The notes: generated by a model not told the origin, from the letters alone. A stretch of DNA of 64,000 nt from Bacteroides mediterraneensis (GCF_016900355.1 NZ_JACJKA010000017.1:1-64000); one strand, 5' to 3'. Numbered from the stretch's first letter, positions 27,250 to 37,959 are shown. Numbers and translations are program-made.

Positions 27250-30200
27250 ATGGAACAGCATCCCCAGCTTTTAGTCTACAAGGCGTCTGCCGGTTCCGGC
27301 AAGACTTTCACGCTGGCCGTACACTATATCAGACAATTAATCGAAGACCCGTATGCGTACCGACGAATTTTGGCGGTGACATTCACCAACAAGGCTACGG
27401 CGGAAATGAAAGAGCGCATTCTGGAACAACTGTATGGAATTGCCACAGCCGACAAAGGCTCAGACGGTTACCTGAAGGAAATACAGAAAACCTCGACCAA
27501 GTCGGTCGAAGAAATCCGGGAGGCGGCACGCGAGGCCTTGCGGCACATGATTCATGACTACAGCCGTTTCCGCATCGAAACCATCGACTCGTTTTTCCAG
27601 TCGGTGATGCGCAACCTGGCGCGGGAGCTGGAGCTGGGGGCCAACCTGTCCATCGAGCTGAACAATACGGAGGTGCTGAGCGATGCCGTGGATGCCATGA
27701 TTGAAAAGCTGGACCGCCGCTCGCCGGTGCTCTACTGGTTACTGGAATACATCGAAGAACGGATTGCGAACGACCGGCGCTGGGATGTGTCGAAGGATAT
27801 CAAGAGTTTCGGACAAAACATCTTTGATGAGAATTATATTGAAAAAGGAGAAGGACTACGCAAAAAACTGGCCGACCCGAAGTTCATTCCGGCGTATCGG
27901 GAGGAACTGAAAAACATCCGCGAAGAGGTACTGGAATTTATGAAGGGATTCAGCGACCAGTTTACGGGACTGCTTGAAATGCACGGACTGACACCGGCGG
28001 ACTTGAAAAACGGCTCGCGGGGCATCGGCAGTTATTTCAACAAACTGGCCAATGGAAAACTGAGCAGCGACATCCGCAATGCGACCGTGGAGAAGTGTCT
28101 GGAAAGTGAAGAGAACTGGACCACGAAGACTTCTTCCCACCGTGACGAAATCCGTTCGCTGGCGGCCTCGGAACTGATACCGTTACTGGAGGAAGCGGAA
28201 AACCGACGTCCGCAGAACAGCTTGCTGCTCAACTCGTGCGACCTCTCGCTGCGTTACCTAAATAACCTGCGACTGCTGGCGCACATTGACGAGGAAGTGC
28301 GGTTGCAGAATCAGGCGCACAACCGTTTCCTGTTGTCGGACACCAACGCCCTGCTCCACAGCCTGATTCGGGAAGGCGACGCTTCGTTTGTCTACGAAAA
28401 GATTGGTACCACCATCGACACGGTGATGATTGATGAGTTTCAGGACACCTCACGCATGCAATGGGAGAATTTCCACCTGCTCTTGCAGGAGAGTCTGGCG
28501 CAGAAGGAAGGCAGCCTGATTGTGGGCGACATCAAGCAGAGCATCTACCGCTGGCGAAGCGGAGACTGGAAAATCCTCGCGGGACTGGGGCACGACCGGA
28601 GTTTCCGCATCAAGGAATGTACACTCGATACGAACTGGCGAAGCGAGGCACGTATCATCCACTTCAACAACGAGTTTTTCACGGCGGCCTGCCAGACATT
28701 GAACCGACGGTATCAGGAGGAACAGGGTACGCCTTGCACGCAGCTGGAACAGGCGTACAGTGACGTACGACAACGTTGTGCCAAGAAAGACGAGAAAGGG
28801 TTCGTAAAGGTGACTTTCTTGCAGGATTCCAAGGAACGGCCTTATGCAGAGGCCACCTTGCAACTGTTGGCCGAGGAGGTGGAACGGCTCACAGCAGAAG
28901 GCATCCGCTTAAACGAGATGGCCATTCTGGTGCGCAAGAACCGGAGTATTCCCGATATTGCAGCTTATTTTGACGAGCATACCCCCTACCGTATCGTATC
29001 GGATGAGGCTTTCCAGCTGAATGCTTCTTTGGCCGTGAACATGCTCATCGACGGACTGCGTTACCTGTCTTCGCCCGAAGACCGCATTGCGCTGGCGCGT
29101 CTGGCGGTAGCTTATCAGCAGGAGGTGTTACAAAAGAATATCAGCCTCAACACGGTGCTGCTCAATGACCCTAAAAATTACTTACCGGCAGACTTCTTGC
29201 TACAGGCAGACTCGCTCCGTTTCATGCCGCTCTACGAGTTGCTCGAAAAACTCTTCGTGCTGTTCGACATGGAGCGCATCGAAAAACAGGATGCGTATCT
29301 CTATGCGTTCTATGATGCAGTGACGGAATACATGCAGAACAACTCGTCGGAGCTGACGGCTTTCATCCGGTTCTGGGACGAGAAGCTGAACACGAAAACC
29401 ATTCCTTCGGGCGAAATCGACGGCATCCGCATCCTGTCCATCCACAAGTCGAAGGGCTTGGAATACCATACGGTGCTGTTGCCGTTCTGCGACTGGAAGA
29501 TGGAGAACGAAACGAACAACCACCTGATATGGTGCAGCGTGGCGGGCACGGGAAAGGAAACGGACATTCCGCCATTCAACCGCTTGGACATCGTGCCGGT
29601 AAACTACTCAAGCGCCATGGCGGAATCAGTGTACCACGACGATTACCTGGAGGAAAAGTTGCAGCTGTGGGTGGACAACCTGAACCTGCTTTACGTGGCG
29701 TTTACACGTGCCTGCAAGAACCTGATTATTTTTGCCAAGGCAGGACAGAAAGGTACGGTATCGGAACTGTTGTACGACAGTCTGCCGCTGATGCAGGAGG
29801 TAGAACTGCCGCTTGCGCAGGAAAATCCGGAAGACGATGCGGTGGGCGAATACGGAGAACTCTGCACGGCTCACGACGAGAAGAAGGCGGGTAAATCCAA
29901 CCAGCTATCCTCGCCTAAGGAGGGAGTTCCCGTGAAGATGGAAAGCATTGAAACGCACATCGAATTCAAACAATCGAACCGTTCGGCCGACTTTATCCAA
30001 GGGGATGAGGCAGAAGACAGCCGCGGACAGTACATCCGTCAGGGACAGCTGCTGCACCAGGTGTTTGCCCACATCGAAAAGGCGGACGACCTATCGCCTG
30101 CTTTGGAACGGTTGAACTTCGAGGGTATCTTCGAATCGGAAAAACAGATGAAGCAGGTGGAAGCGCTGGCCCAACGGGCTTTGCAGCATCCAGCTGCCAA

Positions 30201-30477
30201 GGACTGGTTCAGCGGCACGTGGGAACTCTACAACGAATGTGCCATTGTGTACACCGACGAGAAGGGACAGATGCAGACGCGCCGACCCGACCGCGTGATG
30301 CGGAAAGACGGGCAGGTGGTTGTGGTAGATTTTAAGTTCGGAAAGAAGAACGAAAGCTACCGCGCACAGGTACAGGAGTATATGGACCTGCTCACGCAAA
30401 TGGGCTACACCCACATCCGGGGATTCCTCTGGTATGTGTTTGCCAACGAATTGGAAGAAGTGACGCTTCCGGCTTGA
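27250..30477 (+). CDS. addA: AddA/RecB-like UvrD-family helicase-nuclease
   Basis: Helicase subunit for processing double-strand breaks before RecA loading. From ATG 27250 the product has 1,075 residues. It shows the superfamily 1 motifs: Walker A ASAGSGKT (12-19), RILAVTFTNKATAEMKERI, MIDEFQDTSRMQW, IVGDIKQSIYRWRSGD, ILSIHKSKGLEYHTVLLP and LLYVAFTRACKNLIIF, and a C-terminal PD-(D/E)XK nuclease (RPDRVMRKDGQVVVVDFKFG, then YRAQVQEY). Two nuclease domains, one here and one in the next gene, are typical of AddAB rather than RecBCD. The following gene starts 40 nt later. Confidence 0.93.
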   Translation: MEQHPQLLVYKASAGSGKTFTLAVHYIRQLIEDPYAYRRILAVTFTNKATAEMKERILEQLYGIATADKGSDGYLKEIQKTSTKSVEEIREAAREALRHMIHDYSRFRIETIDSFFQSVMRNLARELELGANLSIELNNTEVLSDAVDAMIEKLDRRSPVLYWLLEYIEERIANDRRWDVSKDIKSFGQNIFDENYIEKGEGLRKKLADPKFIPAYREELKNIREEVLEFMKGFSDQFTGLLEMHGLTPADLKNGSRGIGSYFNKLANGKLSSDIRNATVEKCLESEENWTTKTSSHRDEIRSLAASELIPLLEEAENRRPQNSLLLNSCDLSLRYLNNLRLLAHIDEEVRLQNQAHNRFLLSDTNALLHSLIREGDASFVYEKIGTTIDTVMIDEFQDTSRMQWENFHLLLQESLAQKEGSLIVGDIKQSIYRWRSGDWKILAGLGHDRSFRIKECTLDTNWRSEARIIHFNNEFFTAACQTLNRRYQEEQGTPCTQLEQAYSDVRQRCAKKDEKGFVKVTFLQDSKERPYAEATLQLLAEEVERLTAEGIRLNEMAILVRKNRSIPDIAAYFDEHTPYRIVSDEAFQLNASLAVNMLIDGLRYLSSPEDRIALARLAVAYQQEVLQKNISLNTVLLNDPKNYLPADFLLQADSLRFMPLYELLEKLFVLFDMERIEKQDAYLYAFYDAVTEYMQNNSSELTAFIRFWDEKLNTKTIPSGEIDGIRILSIHKSKGLEYHTVLLPFCDWKMENETNNHLIWCSVAGTGKETDIPPFNRLDIVPVNYSSAMAESVYHDDYLEEKLQLWVDNLNLLYVAFTRACKNLIIFAKAGQKGTVSELLYDSLPLMQEVELPLAQENPEDDAVGEYGELCTAHDEKKAGKSNQLSSPKEGVPVKMESIETHIEFKQSNRSADFIQGDEAEDSRGQYIRQGQLLHQVFAHIEKADDLSPALERLNFEGIFESEKQMKQVEALAQRALQHPAAKDWFSGTWELYNECAIVYTDEKGQMQTRRPDRVMRKDGQVVVVDFKFGKKNESYRAQVQEYMDLLTQMGYTHIRGFLWYVFANELEEVTLPA

Positions 30478-30517
30478 GTTTATTTTTATTTACTACGCTA
30501 TTTCGACAATATAATAT

Positions 30518-33391
30518 ATGGAAACTTTTTTGAAGCAGGTGGCCGCTGATTTGTACCGGAAGTTGCACGGAGACTTTACCAAGGTAGCCGTGGTGTTCCC
30601 CAACAAACGTGCCAGCCTCTTTTTCAACGAATACCTGGCGCAGGAGTCCGACCGTCCGGTCTGGTCACCAGCCTATGTGAGCATCAGTGAACTGTTCCGC
30701 CAGTCGTCGCAATGGGTTACGGGCGACTCCATCAAACTGGTGTGCGACCTCTACAAGGTGTTCCGGGAAGTGACCGGAAGCAAGGAAAGTCTCGATGATT
30801 TCTATTTCTGGGGTGAGATGCTCATCAGTGATTTCGACGACGCCGACAAGAACCTGGTCGACACGAAGGCTCTCTTCAGCAACCTGAAAGACTTGAACAA
30901 GCTGACGGCTGAATATGATTTTCTGGAGGAAGGACAGAAGGAAGCATTGAGCCAGTTTTTTCGCAATTTCTCCCTCGAGCAGGTCACGGAACTGAAGCGA
31001 CGTTTCATCTCACTGTGGGACGTACTGGGCGACATCTATACGCAATACAAGGAACGGCTCCGCGAACAAGGCATCGCCTACGAAGGAATGCTATACCGCG
31101 AGGTGACGGAAACGATGGACGTACAGAAGTTCCCCTACGATACCTACGTGTTCGTGGGATTCAACGTGCTGAACAAGGTGGAACAAACTCTGTTCAGCAA
31201 ATTGCATGCGGCCGGGAAAGCCCTATTCTACTGGGATTACGACACCTTCTATTTGAACAAGCATCCGCACGAGGCGGGCGAGTTTATCCGCCGGAACCTG
31301 AAGAACTTCCCATCGGAATTACCGCCAGCTCTGTTCGACCACCTGAATCACCCGAAAGAGATTACCTTCATCGAATCGCCTACGGAGAACGGGCAGGCAC
31401 GCTACCTGCCGCAGTGGATTCGGGAAAACCTGACGGAGAACGAAAAGGAAACGGCGGTGGTGCTCTGCAACGAGGCCATGCTGCAACCTGTATTACATTC
31501 GCTGCCGGAGAACGTGCACCACATCAACATCACTATGGGTTTCCCGCTTTCGCAAACCCCGGCCTACAGTTTCGTGAAGACGCTGTTGGAACTGCACATT
31601 TCAGGCTACAATCCCCGCAGTGGACGCTACCAGTTTGCCGAGGTCATCAGTGTGCTGAAGCATCCGTACACGCAACTGCTTTCGGAAGCGGCCACTCCGC
31701 TGGAAAAGGAGCTGACGGAGAAGAACCGCTTCTATCCACTGCCGTCGGAACTGGAACGGGATGAGGCCCTATCCCTGCTGTTCAAACCCTGTAGCCACAA
31801 CGAGGAACTGTGCAAAAGGCTGGCCGACATCCTGAAGCAGGTGGCACAGCTGTACCGCAAGCAGGCGGCCTCCACCAGCGATGCCCTCGACCAGCTCTAT
31901 CGGGAAGCCTTGTTCAAAAGCTTTACCATGGTCAACCGTTTCCATGCGTTGCTTGAAAGCAAGGATTTGGAAGTGCAACCTGCCACCTTCCACCGGCTGC
32001 TCGTACGGGTCATGTCGACTGCCAGCATTCCGTTCCATGGCGAACCGGCCATTGGTATGCAAGTGATGGGGGTATTGGAAACCCGCAACCTGGATTTCCG
32101 CCACATCATCCTGCTGTCGGTCAACGAAGGACAGTTGCCCAAGGCGGGAGGCGATTCCTCGTTCATCCCCTACAACTTGCGCAAGGCATTCGGCATGACT
32201 ACCATCGACCATAAGATTGCTGTCTATGCCTACTACTTCTACCGTCTGTTGCAACGGGCGGAAAAAGCAACTTTGGTGTATAATACGGTGAGCGACGGTA
32301 TGAACCGGGGTGAGATGTCACGCTTCATGCTCCAGCTGCTGATTGAATGGGGTTATCCCGTACAGAGGAAACAACTGGAAGCCGAACAGTCGCCGGTCGC
32401 ATCCTCCCCTATCTGCATCCCCAAATCAGCCGACATTTTGAAACGGATGCAGCAGGTATTCGATGTGCGGGTGAATCCGAAAGCTTTCTTCTCTCCCTCG
32501 GCCCTGAACTGCTACCTCGACTGTCCGCTGAAGTTCTATTACAAGTATGTGGCCGGACTTTCGGCACCTGATGAAGTGAGTGCGGAAATTGACTCGGCCA
32601 AATTTGGAAGTATCTTCCACTACGCAGCCGAACACATCTACAAAGATTTGACGGCACATGGAAAGCTTATCAATAAAGAAACTTTGGAAGCCCTGCTCAA
32701 AGAGGAAGTAAAACTACAGAACTACGTGGACAACGGATTCAAGGAACTGTTCTTTCACCTCCCTGCCGACGAACGTCCGGAATACAACGGCATCCAGCTC
32801 ATCAACTCGGCCGTCATCCTGCGCTACGTCCAACAATTGCTGCGCAATGACCTGCGTCATGCTCCTTTCACCTTCGTGGGCTCTGAACAGCGCATCATGG
32901 AAGACATTGAGATACAAACGTCCAAAGGCGCGATTCATTCGCGAATGGGCGGTATCATCGACCGAATGGACAGCAAAGACAATGTGCTCCGCATCGTCGA
33001 TTACAAGACAGGCGGAAAAGCAGACACTCCGCCTAGCGTGAAATCTTTGTTCACACCGGGTTCCAAGCGTTCCAACTATGTATTCCAGACCTTCTTGTAT
33101 GCCGCCATCGTATGCAAGAAGCTACGGGAACGGAACGACGACCGGAAAGTAGCTCCTTCCCTGCTCTACATTCATCGGGCCGCCTCCGAAGATTATTCAC
33201 CGGTCATCCAACTCAAGGAATCGTACAACAAAACGACTCCAGTAGAAGATTTCGCTCTGTTGGAAGAAGAATTCCGCAGCCGGCTGAAAGCGCTTCTAGA
33301 AGAAGTGTTCAATCCAGAAGTGGATTTCCATCAAACCGAGGAGGAAGACCCATGTATGTATTGTGATTTCAAAGGAATGTGTAAAAGATAG
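30518..33391 (+). CDS. addB: AddB-like nuclease subunit (PD-(D/E)XK with iron-sulfur cysteines)
   Basis: Partner of AddA in break resection. The 957-residue protein begins like a decayed helicase (KVAVVFPNKRASLFFNEYL, without a GKT loop) and ends in a RecB-type nuclease: ALNCYLDCPLKFYYKYV, FGSIFHYAAEHIY, RMGGIIDRMD and RIVDYKTGGK. The cysteines NCYLDCP plus the C-terminal CMYCDFKGMC match the iron-sulfur staple of AddB. Lack of an intact Walker A is typical, since AddB acts as a scaffold. It ends shortly before a strong bidirectional terminator. Confidence 0.9.
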   Translation: METFLKQVAADLYRKLHGDFTKVAVVFPNKRASLFFNEYLAQESDRPVWSPAYVSISELFRQSSQWVTGDSIKLVCDLYKVFREVTGSKESLDDFYFWGEMLISDFDDADKNLVDTKALFSNLKDLNKLTAEYDFLEEGQKEALSQFFRNFSLEQVTELKRRFISLWDVLGDIYTQYKERLREQGIAYEGMLYREVTETMDVQKFPYDTYVFVGFNVLNKVEQTLFSKLHAAGKALFYWDYDTFYLNKHPHEAGEFIRRNLKNFPSELPPALFDHLNHPKEITFIESPTENGQARYLPQWIRENLTENEKETAVVLCNEAMLQPVLHSLPENVHHINITMGFPLSQTPAYSFVKTLLELHISGYNPRSGRYQFAEVISVLKHPYTQLLSEAATPLEKELTEKNRFYPLPSELERDEALSLLFKPCSHNEELCKRLADILKQVAQLYRKQAASTSDALDQLYREALFKSFTMVNRFHALLESKDLEVQPATFHRLLVRVMSTASIPFHGEPAIGMQVMGVLETRNLDFRHIILLSVNEGQLPKAGGDSSFIPYNLRKAFGMTTIDHKIAVYAYYFYRLLQRAEKATLVYNTVSDGMNRGEMSRFMLQLLIEWGYPVQRKQLEAEQSPVASSPICIPKSADILKRMQQVFDVRVNPKAFFSPSALNCYLDCPLKFYYKYVAGLSAPDEVSAEIDSAKFGSIFHYAAEHIYKDLTAHGKLINKETLEALLKEEVKLQNYVDNGFKELFFHLPADERPEYNGIQLINSAVILRYVQQLLRNDLRHAPFTFVGSEQRIMEDIEIQTSKGAIHSRMGGIIDRMDSKDNVLRIVDYKTGGKADTPPSVKSLFTPGSKRSNYVFQTFLYAAIVCKKLRERNDDRKVAPSLLYIHRAASEDYSPVIQLKESYNKTTPVEDFALLEEEFRSRLKALLEEVFNPEVDFHQTEEEDPCMYCDFKGMCKR

Positions 33392-33547
33392 AATCAAAAA
33401 CCAAACAATTGTTAAATATACAATTTGCTTTGAACAATCCATGAAAACCAATTGTTATAAAGATGTTTTTCATAGTAATAGATAAGAACAGTATTGGTAT
33501 TTGTGAAAATATCAGCTGTAAGGACAAAAGCGTTTGTTCTTGAATAT

Positions 33548-33588
33548 AAGAGAGACTGCATTTCCCCGGCAGTCTCTCTTAATTTTTT
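33548..33588. terminator. Bidirectional terminator between addB and the DUF6057-like gene
   Basis: A perfect 12-bp stem AAGAGAGACTGC (33548-33559) / GCAGTCTCTCTT (33569-33580) is followed by TTTTTT at 33583-33588 on the plus strand. It separates convergent genes; a weaker T-rich tract on the other strand may serve the minus-strand operon. Confidence 0.85.
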
Positions 33589-33608
33589 ATCCCAATCACA
33601 AATGTCTC

Positions 33609-34760
33609 TTATTTCTGATAGTCGTAATACCACCAGTAGGTATCTCCGAATTCCCGTCGCATGCGATTTTGTTCTTCCAACGCAGAACCTCCTTTTTGCT
33701 GCAATTCACGATAAGCCTTGAAGCGCCTGATCATCAAACTGTCGGCCACGGGAAAAAGAGTATCGTTCCGCTCCGCATGATACAATACGGCTGCTTCCCG
33801 ATAATATCGTGGCAAGGTATCTTCCGGAAGATAAAAGTCGGGCACAGCCTCCATAAAGCGATCCAACTGTTTCTCCAGCAACAAAGCCGAAAGATAATAA
33901 TCCAAAGAAGTATATTTACCTGACCCCTTGTAACAAATGTTCCGCAGGAACACCATCCGGTCTTCTCCAGCATACGGACGGGCTCCTAACAGATAATAAA
34001 TGGAATCGTTCGTATAACGAAGCGTATGCAGGGAATCTGAATCAAAAAACAATCCATCGGAACGATAATACTGCGGATAGGCAAACAGCTTGTCTCCCAT
34101 CTGTCCCAAGTGAGACAATGCCACCGCCCGAAAGACAGTCAAAGTACGACTTGCCTCTAACGAACGTTCCCCTACCTCCAGCACCTTGTCATATTCCTGA
34201 GTACGCAAATAATATTCCGCTTCCAGTTCATGGTGATAAGTACGGTTGGAATCACCTACACACACCGTCAGCACGCACAAGCCCAACAGAATGGCCAGGT
34301 TACTGTTCACCAACCCCCAGACATTCCCTTCCTGATTCAGCTGCACCCGGAAGACTCCACGTAACCAGTACCCCAGGCCGACAAACAGCAGCACCAGCAA
34401 GGGCAACAGCCACGTCCACGGCGTATGATAGTCGGACATATAGACCCCGCGTCCCACATCCGTCAGGGCACAGAGTACCAGAAAAGAAGGTAAATAGGCT
34501 AAGGCACGTACCTTTCCTTTCAGCCCCAGCAGACTGTTCACTCCCCACCGCAACAACAACAGAATGAGGGTAATGATAATGGCGCTGGCCAACGGAGCAA
34601 ACACGGTCTTTCCGTGCGCCAGTGAGAAGTGGAGTGCCTCCAGCACATCCCGTTGGAACACATAGAGATAGACAAAACTAAATAGAGAAAAAAGAAGACC
34701 GCATACAGCAATCATGATGCGTGCAGTCTTCTTATAAAGTGCATTTGTGTAATCACTCAT
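33609..34760 (-). CDS. Uncharacterised membrane protein (DUF6057-like)
   Basis: Function unknown. The N-terminal third (about 1-170) holds four hydrophobic helices, and the rest, residues 175-383, is soluble with helical repeats rich in Y, L and A (YYLRTQEYDKVLEVGERSLE, YYLSALLLEKQLDRFMEAVP) that resemble TPR-like units. I recall this layout from Bacteroidales DUF6057 proteins; the family assignment is from memory. The gene follows glgB by 6 nt and so is probably the last gene of that transcript. Confidence 0.7.
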   Translation of the reverse strand: MSDYTNALYKKTARIMIAVCGLLFSLFSFVYLYVFQRDVLEALHFSLAHGKTVFAPLASAIIITLILLLLRWGVNSLLGLKGKVRALAYLPSFLVLCALTDVGRGVYMSDYHTPWTWLLPLLVLLFVGLGYWLRGVFRVQLNQEGNVWGLVNSNLAILLGLCVLTVCVGDSNRTYHHELEAEYYLRTQEYDKVLEVGERSLEASRTLTVFRAVALSHLGQMGDKLFAYPQYYRSDGLFFDSDSLHTLRYTNDSIYYLLGARPYAGEDRMVFLRNICYKGSGKYTSLDYYLSALLLEKQLDRFMEAVPDFYLPEDTLPRYYREAAVLYHAERNDTLFPVADSLMIRRFKAYRELQQKGGSALEEQNRMRREFGDTYWWYYDYQK

Positions 34761-34766
34761 ACAAAA

Positions 34767-36779
34767 TTATTCTTTCACTCGTTTCAATACCACTGCAGAA
34801 CGGGCCGGCACATACAGTTTCAGCCATTCTTTCTTATCTTTTGCATAAAGCGGATCGGCACAGGTAAAGTGGCGGAGACTGTCGTCTGAGAAGCCGAAAC
34901 CACCAAACTGTTTGTTATCCGTATTCAACACCACATCATAAGCTCCTCTCGGAACAAGGAAGCCGTAATCGGTGAACGAACGGGTCGGGTTGAAATTAAA
35001 CACGAATACCAAATCCTTCCGGCGGAAAGCCAGAATCTGGTCGCCGTCGTTGTGCCATACTTCAATGACCTCCGATTTCTGGATATTCTTCACACTACGC
35101 AACAGCTTGACCATGCTCTCATCAAAATCGCCCAGATAATGATAGCACAATGTCGGGTCGTCTACCAAATGCCACTGACGACGGGCATACTTATACGACC
35201 AGCCATTGCCTTCGCGCGGGAAGTCAATCCATTCCGGATGACCGAACTCATTACCCATGAAGTTCAGATAACCTCCATTGATAGTGGAAGCGGTAAGCAG
35301 ACGAATCATCTTGTGCAAAGCGATACCTCGTTCTACCACGCCGTTCTCGTCACCAATCTTGAAATGCCAGTACATGTCGGCATCAATCAGGCGGAAGATG
35401 ATGGTCTTGTCGCCTACCAGTGCCTGGTCGTGACTCTCACAATACGAAATAGTCTTTTCATCCTTGCGACGGTTGGTCACTTCCCAGAACAGACTTGAAG
35501 GTTTCCAGTCCTCGTCCTTGCGTTCCTTGATCATCTTAATCCAGTAGTCTGGAATGTTCATCGCCATACGGTAGTCGAAGCCATAGCCACCATCCTCAAA
35601 AGGTGCAGCCAGTCCCGGCATACCCGAAACTTCCTCAGCAATGGTGATGGCCTTCGGATTCACCTCATGAATCAGACGGTTGGCCAATGTCAGGTAACAG
35701 ATGGCATTGTCATCCTCGTGCCCGTTGAAATAATCACCGTAATTGCAGAAAGCCTCTCCCAGTCCATGACTGTAATATAACATGGAGGTTACTCCATCGA
35801 AACGGAAACCGTCGAAATGGAATTCCTCCAGCCAGTATTTGCAATTGGACAACAGGAAGTGAATCACCTCGTTCTTACCGTAATCGAAGCAAAGCGAATC
35901 CCATGCCGGATGTTCCCGACGTGCGCCCGGATAGAAATACTGGCAAGGATCACCGGCAAAGTTACCCAATCCTTCCACCTCGTTCTTCACGGCATGTGAA
36001 TGTACAATATCCATGATGACGGCAATGTTCATCTGATGTGCCGTATCAATGAGCTGTTTCAATTCCTCCGGTGTTCCGAAACGGGAAGACGGAGCAAAGA
36101 AGCTGGACACATGGTAACCGAAGCTGCCATAGTAGGGATGTTCCTGAATAGCCATAATCTGAATGCAATTATAGCCGTCTTTTGCGATACGGGGAAGCAC
36201 GTTCTCACGGAACTCGTTGTATGTTCCCACCTTTTCCGCATCCTGTGCCATACCGATGTGGCACTCATAAATCATCAGTGGAGACACATTCGGCGTAAAA
36301 CTCTTTTTCTTGAACTTATACGGTTTCTCCGGATTCCATACCTGCGCACTGAAAATCTTGGTCTGTTCATCCTGCACTACACGAGTAGCCCATGCTGGAA
36401 TACGTTCGCCGCATCCACCTTCCCAATACACTTTCAGCTTGTACAAGTCGCCATGCTTCATGGCCTTTTCCGGCAGATTGATTTCCCAGTTGCCCGTCTT
36501 GCGGACCCGTTTCAAGCGGAAAGCCTGTTTCTCCTGCCATCCGTTGAAATCACCCACCAGATAGATTTCGGTGGCATTAGGAGCCCATTCCCGGAAAGTC
36601 CATCCTTTGTCGGTGCGATGCAATCCGAAATAAAGATGGCCTGTCGCAAAGTCCGACAATGTTTTCTTTCCTACCAGTTCTTTTTCTTTCTCTATTGCAT
36701 GCTGGTGACGGCCATTAATAGCATTGGCATACGGTTCCAGCCACGGATCATTCTTTATGATATTCAATACCTTGTCCAT
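34767..36779 (-). CDS. glgB: 1,4-alpha-glucan branching enzyme
   Basis: Introduces alpha-1,6 branches in glycogen; cytosolic. The 670-residue protein has an N-terminal carbohydrate-binding module (REWAPNATEIYLVGDFNGW) and a GH13 barrel with IMDIVHSHA, nucleophile D328 in FDGFRFDGVTSM, acid/base E382 in AEEVSGMP and ESHDQALVGDKT. These motif variants are those of the eukaryote-like branching enzymes (GH13 subfamily 8) common in Bacteroidetes. It lies 18 nt after the YhcH-family gene. No other glycogen gene is in the window. Confidence 0.96.
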   Translation of the reverse strand: MDKVLNIIKNDPWLEPYANAINGRHQHAIEKEKELVGKKTLSDFATGHLYFGLHRTDKGWTFREWAPNATEIYLVGDFNGWQEKQAFRLKRVRKTGNWEINLPEKAMKHGDLYKLKVYWEGGCGERIPAWATRVVQDEQTKIFSAQVWNPEKPYKFKKKSFTPNVSPLMIYECHIGMAQDAEKVGTYNEFRENVLPRIAKDGYNCIQIMAIQEHPYYGSFGYHVSSFFAPSSRFGTPEELKQLIDTAHQMNIAVIMDIVHSHAVKNEVEGLGNFAGDPCQYFYPGARREHPAWDSLCFDYGKNEVIHFLLSNCKYWLEEFHFDGFRFDGVTSMLYYSHGLGEAFCNYGDYFNGHEDDNAICYLTLANRLIHEVNPKAITIAEEVSGMPGLAAPFEDGGYGFDYRMAMNIPDYWIKMIKERKDEDWKPSSLFWEVTNRRKDEKTISYCESHDQALVGDKTIIFRLIDADMYWHFKIGDENGVVERGIALHKMIRLLTASTINGGYLNFMGNEFGHPEWIDFPREGNGWSYKYARRQWHLVDDPTLCYHYLGDFDESMVKLLRSVKNIQKSEVIEVWHNDGDQILAFRRKDLVFVFNFNPTRSFTDYGFLVPRGAYDVVLNTDNKQFGGFGFSDDSLRHFTCADPLYAKDKKEWLKLYVPARSAVVLKRVKE

Positions 36780-36797
36780 AGTATTAGTTATTAGAAA

Positions 36798-37241
36798 TTA
36801 TTTGACATGTACTTTTACAATCACTTTTCTCACTTTTTCGGGAGTCACGCCCGGCGCATGTGCATCTTCCGGAAAGAAGATGACGAACATCCCCGGCTTC
36901 ACGGTCAAATAGTCAGTGGCCGCTTCTTCATAGAAAGCAATATCCTTTTCGGTATCATAAGTGGCTTCGGGCAAGTCGGCACGCGGCATATAGCCCATCA
37001 CTTCCACCCCCGACAACGGAAGCTGGATGTCAATGAATTCATTGTGCGTTTCAAGACGCGCCTCGGCCTTTGTCTTCGGACCGACCTCCGAAAAGTTCAC
37101 TGTCAGTTCCCCTTCTTTCAGCACCACTTTCCCCGACTCATGTGCCTGCAGGTCGGTCGCTTTCAAGAAAGCCATCGCCTCTGAAAACAAAGGGTTCAGT
37201 GAAACATATCTTTCCAAGTTTTCCAATTTGTCAATTATCAT
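36798..37241 (-). CDS. YhcH/YjgK/YiaL family protein
   Basis: A 147-residue cupin-like protein: MIIDKLENLERYVSLNP, ETHNEFIDIQLPLSGVEVMGY, KPGMFVIFFPEDAHAPG and VRKVIVKVHVK are family signatures (DUF386). Homologues are linked to sugar or sialic-acid metabolism and may act as sugar anomerases, but the substrate here cannot be told. It lies between the DUF2461 gene and glgB, all on the minus strand. Confidence 0.92.
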   Translation of the reverse strand: MIIDKLENLERYVSLNPLFSEAMAFLKATDLQAHESGKVVLKEGELTVNFSEVGPKTKAEARLETHNEFIDIQLPLSGVEVMGYMPRADLPEATYDTEKDIAFYEEAATDYLTVKPGMFVIFFPEDAHAPGVTPEKVRKVIVKVHVK

Positions 37242-37272
37242 ATCACTCTACATTTAAGCAGTTAATATTCTT

Positions 37273-37938
37273 TTATTCAAACTCGTCTATCGTTTCATTC
37301 GTAAAATCGGCAAAACGCTTCAGCTGCCTGAACACGTCCATCATCCGGTCCAGGTAATCCGGACGGGAGAAAAACTCATCCTCCAACGGACAAGCGACCG
37401 TATAATCCTTGCAACGGATATACTGCGGATAAGGAAAATCTTTCGGAAATCCCTTGGGTACCGTCTTCAAATGCGTCTCCCCTATTACAGGGAAATATTG
37501 GTGAAAAGCCGGATCTTCCACAATGGCCCGAAACTCGTCGATACGGTCACACACCGACTGCCGCACGGCCCGCAGCATATCCGCAGGCATGCACCAGCTT
37601 CCCCCGGCCAGCATACAATTGCCCGGTTCCAAATGTAAATAATAACCACAATGATTGGATTTCTTTCCCCTCGCATTGATATATCCCCCGATGTGGGTCT
37701 TGTAAGGAGATTTGTCCGCAGAGAAACGGACATCCCGATAGATACGATACATACAATCGTGCGGAAGCACATGGGCCACACTCTCATCGAACAATGAGAG
37801 ACGGGCGATGACGATGCCCAGCAGCTCCTCAAAATCAGCCTGCACACTCAAATACTCCGCTTTATGTTCCTGAAACCACTCCCGGTTGTTGTTTACCGCC
37901 AGCACTTTCAGGAAATCCAATATGCCCGGTATATCCAT
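37273..37938 (-). CDS. DUF2461 family protein
   Basis: The sequence ILDFLKVLAVNNNREWFQEHKAEY, YRIYRDVRFSADKSPYKTHIG, GYYLHLEPGNCMLAGGSW and PKDFPYPQYIRCKD are the conserved blocks of DUF2461 (TIGR02453). The biochemical role of this family is not known. I choose ATG 37938 (MDIPGILDFLK): it is preceded by AAGGAAAAG, and the putative -7 element at 37960-37967 would put the transcript start near 37953, after the alternative ATG at 37962. Confidence 0.9.
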   Translation of the reverse strand: MDIPGILDFLKVLAVNNNREWFQEHKAEYLSVQADFEELLGIVIARLSLFDESVAHVLPHDCMYRIYRDVRFSADKSPYKTHIGGYINARGKKSNHCGYYLHLEPGNCMLAGGSWCMPADMLRAVRQSVCDRIDEFRAIVEDPAFHQYFPVIGETHLKTVPKGFPKDFPYPQYIRCKDYTVACPLEDEFFSRPDYLDRMMDVFRQLKRFADFTNETIDEFE

Positions 37939-37959
37939 ATCTTTTCCTTTTGAGTTACA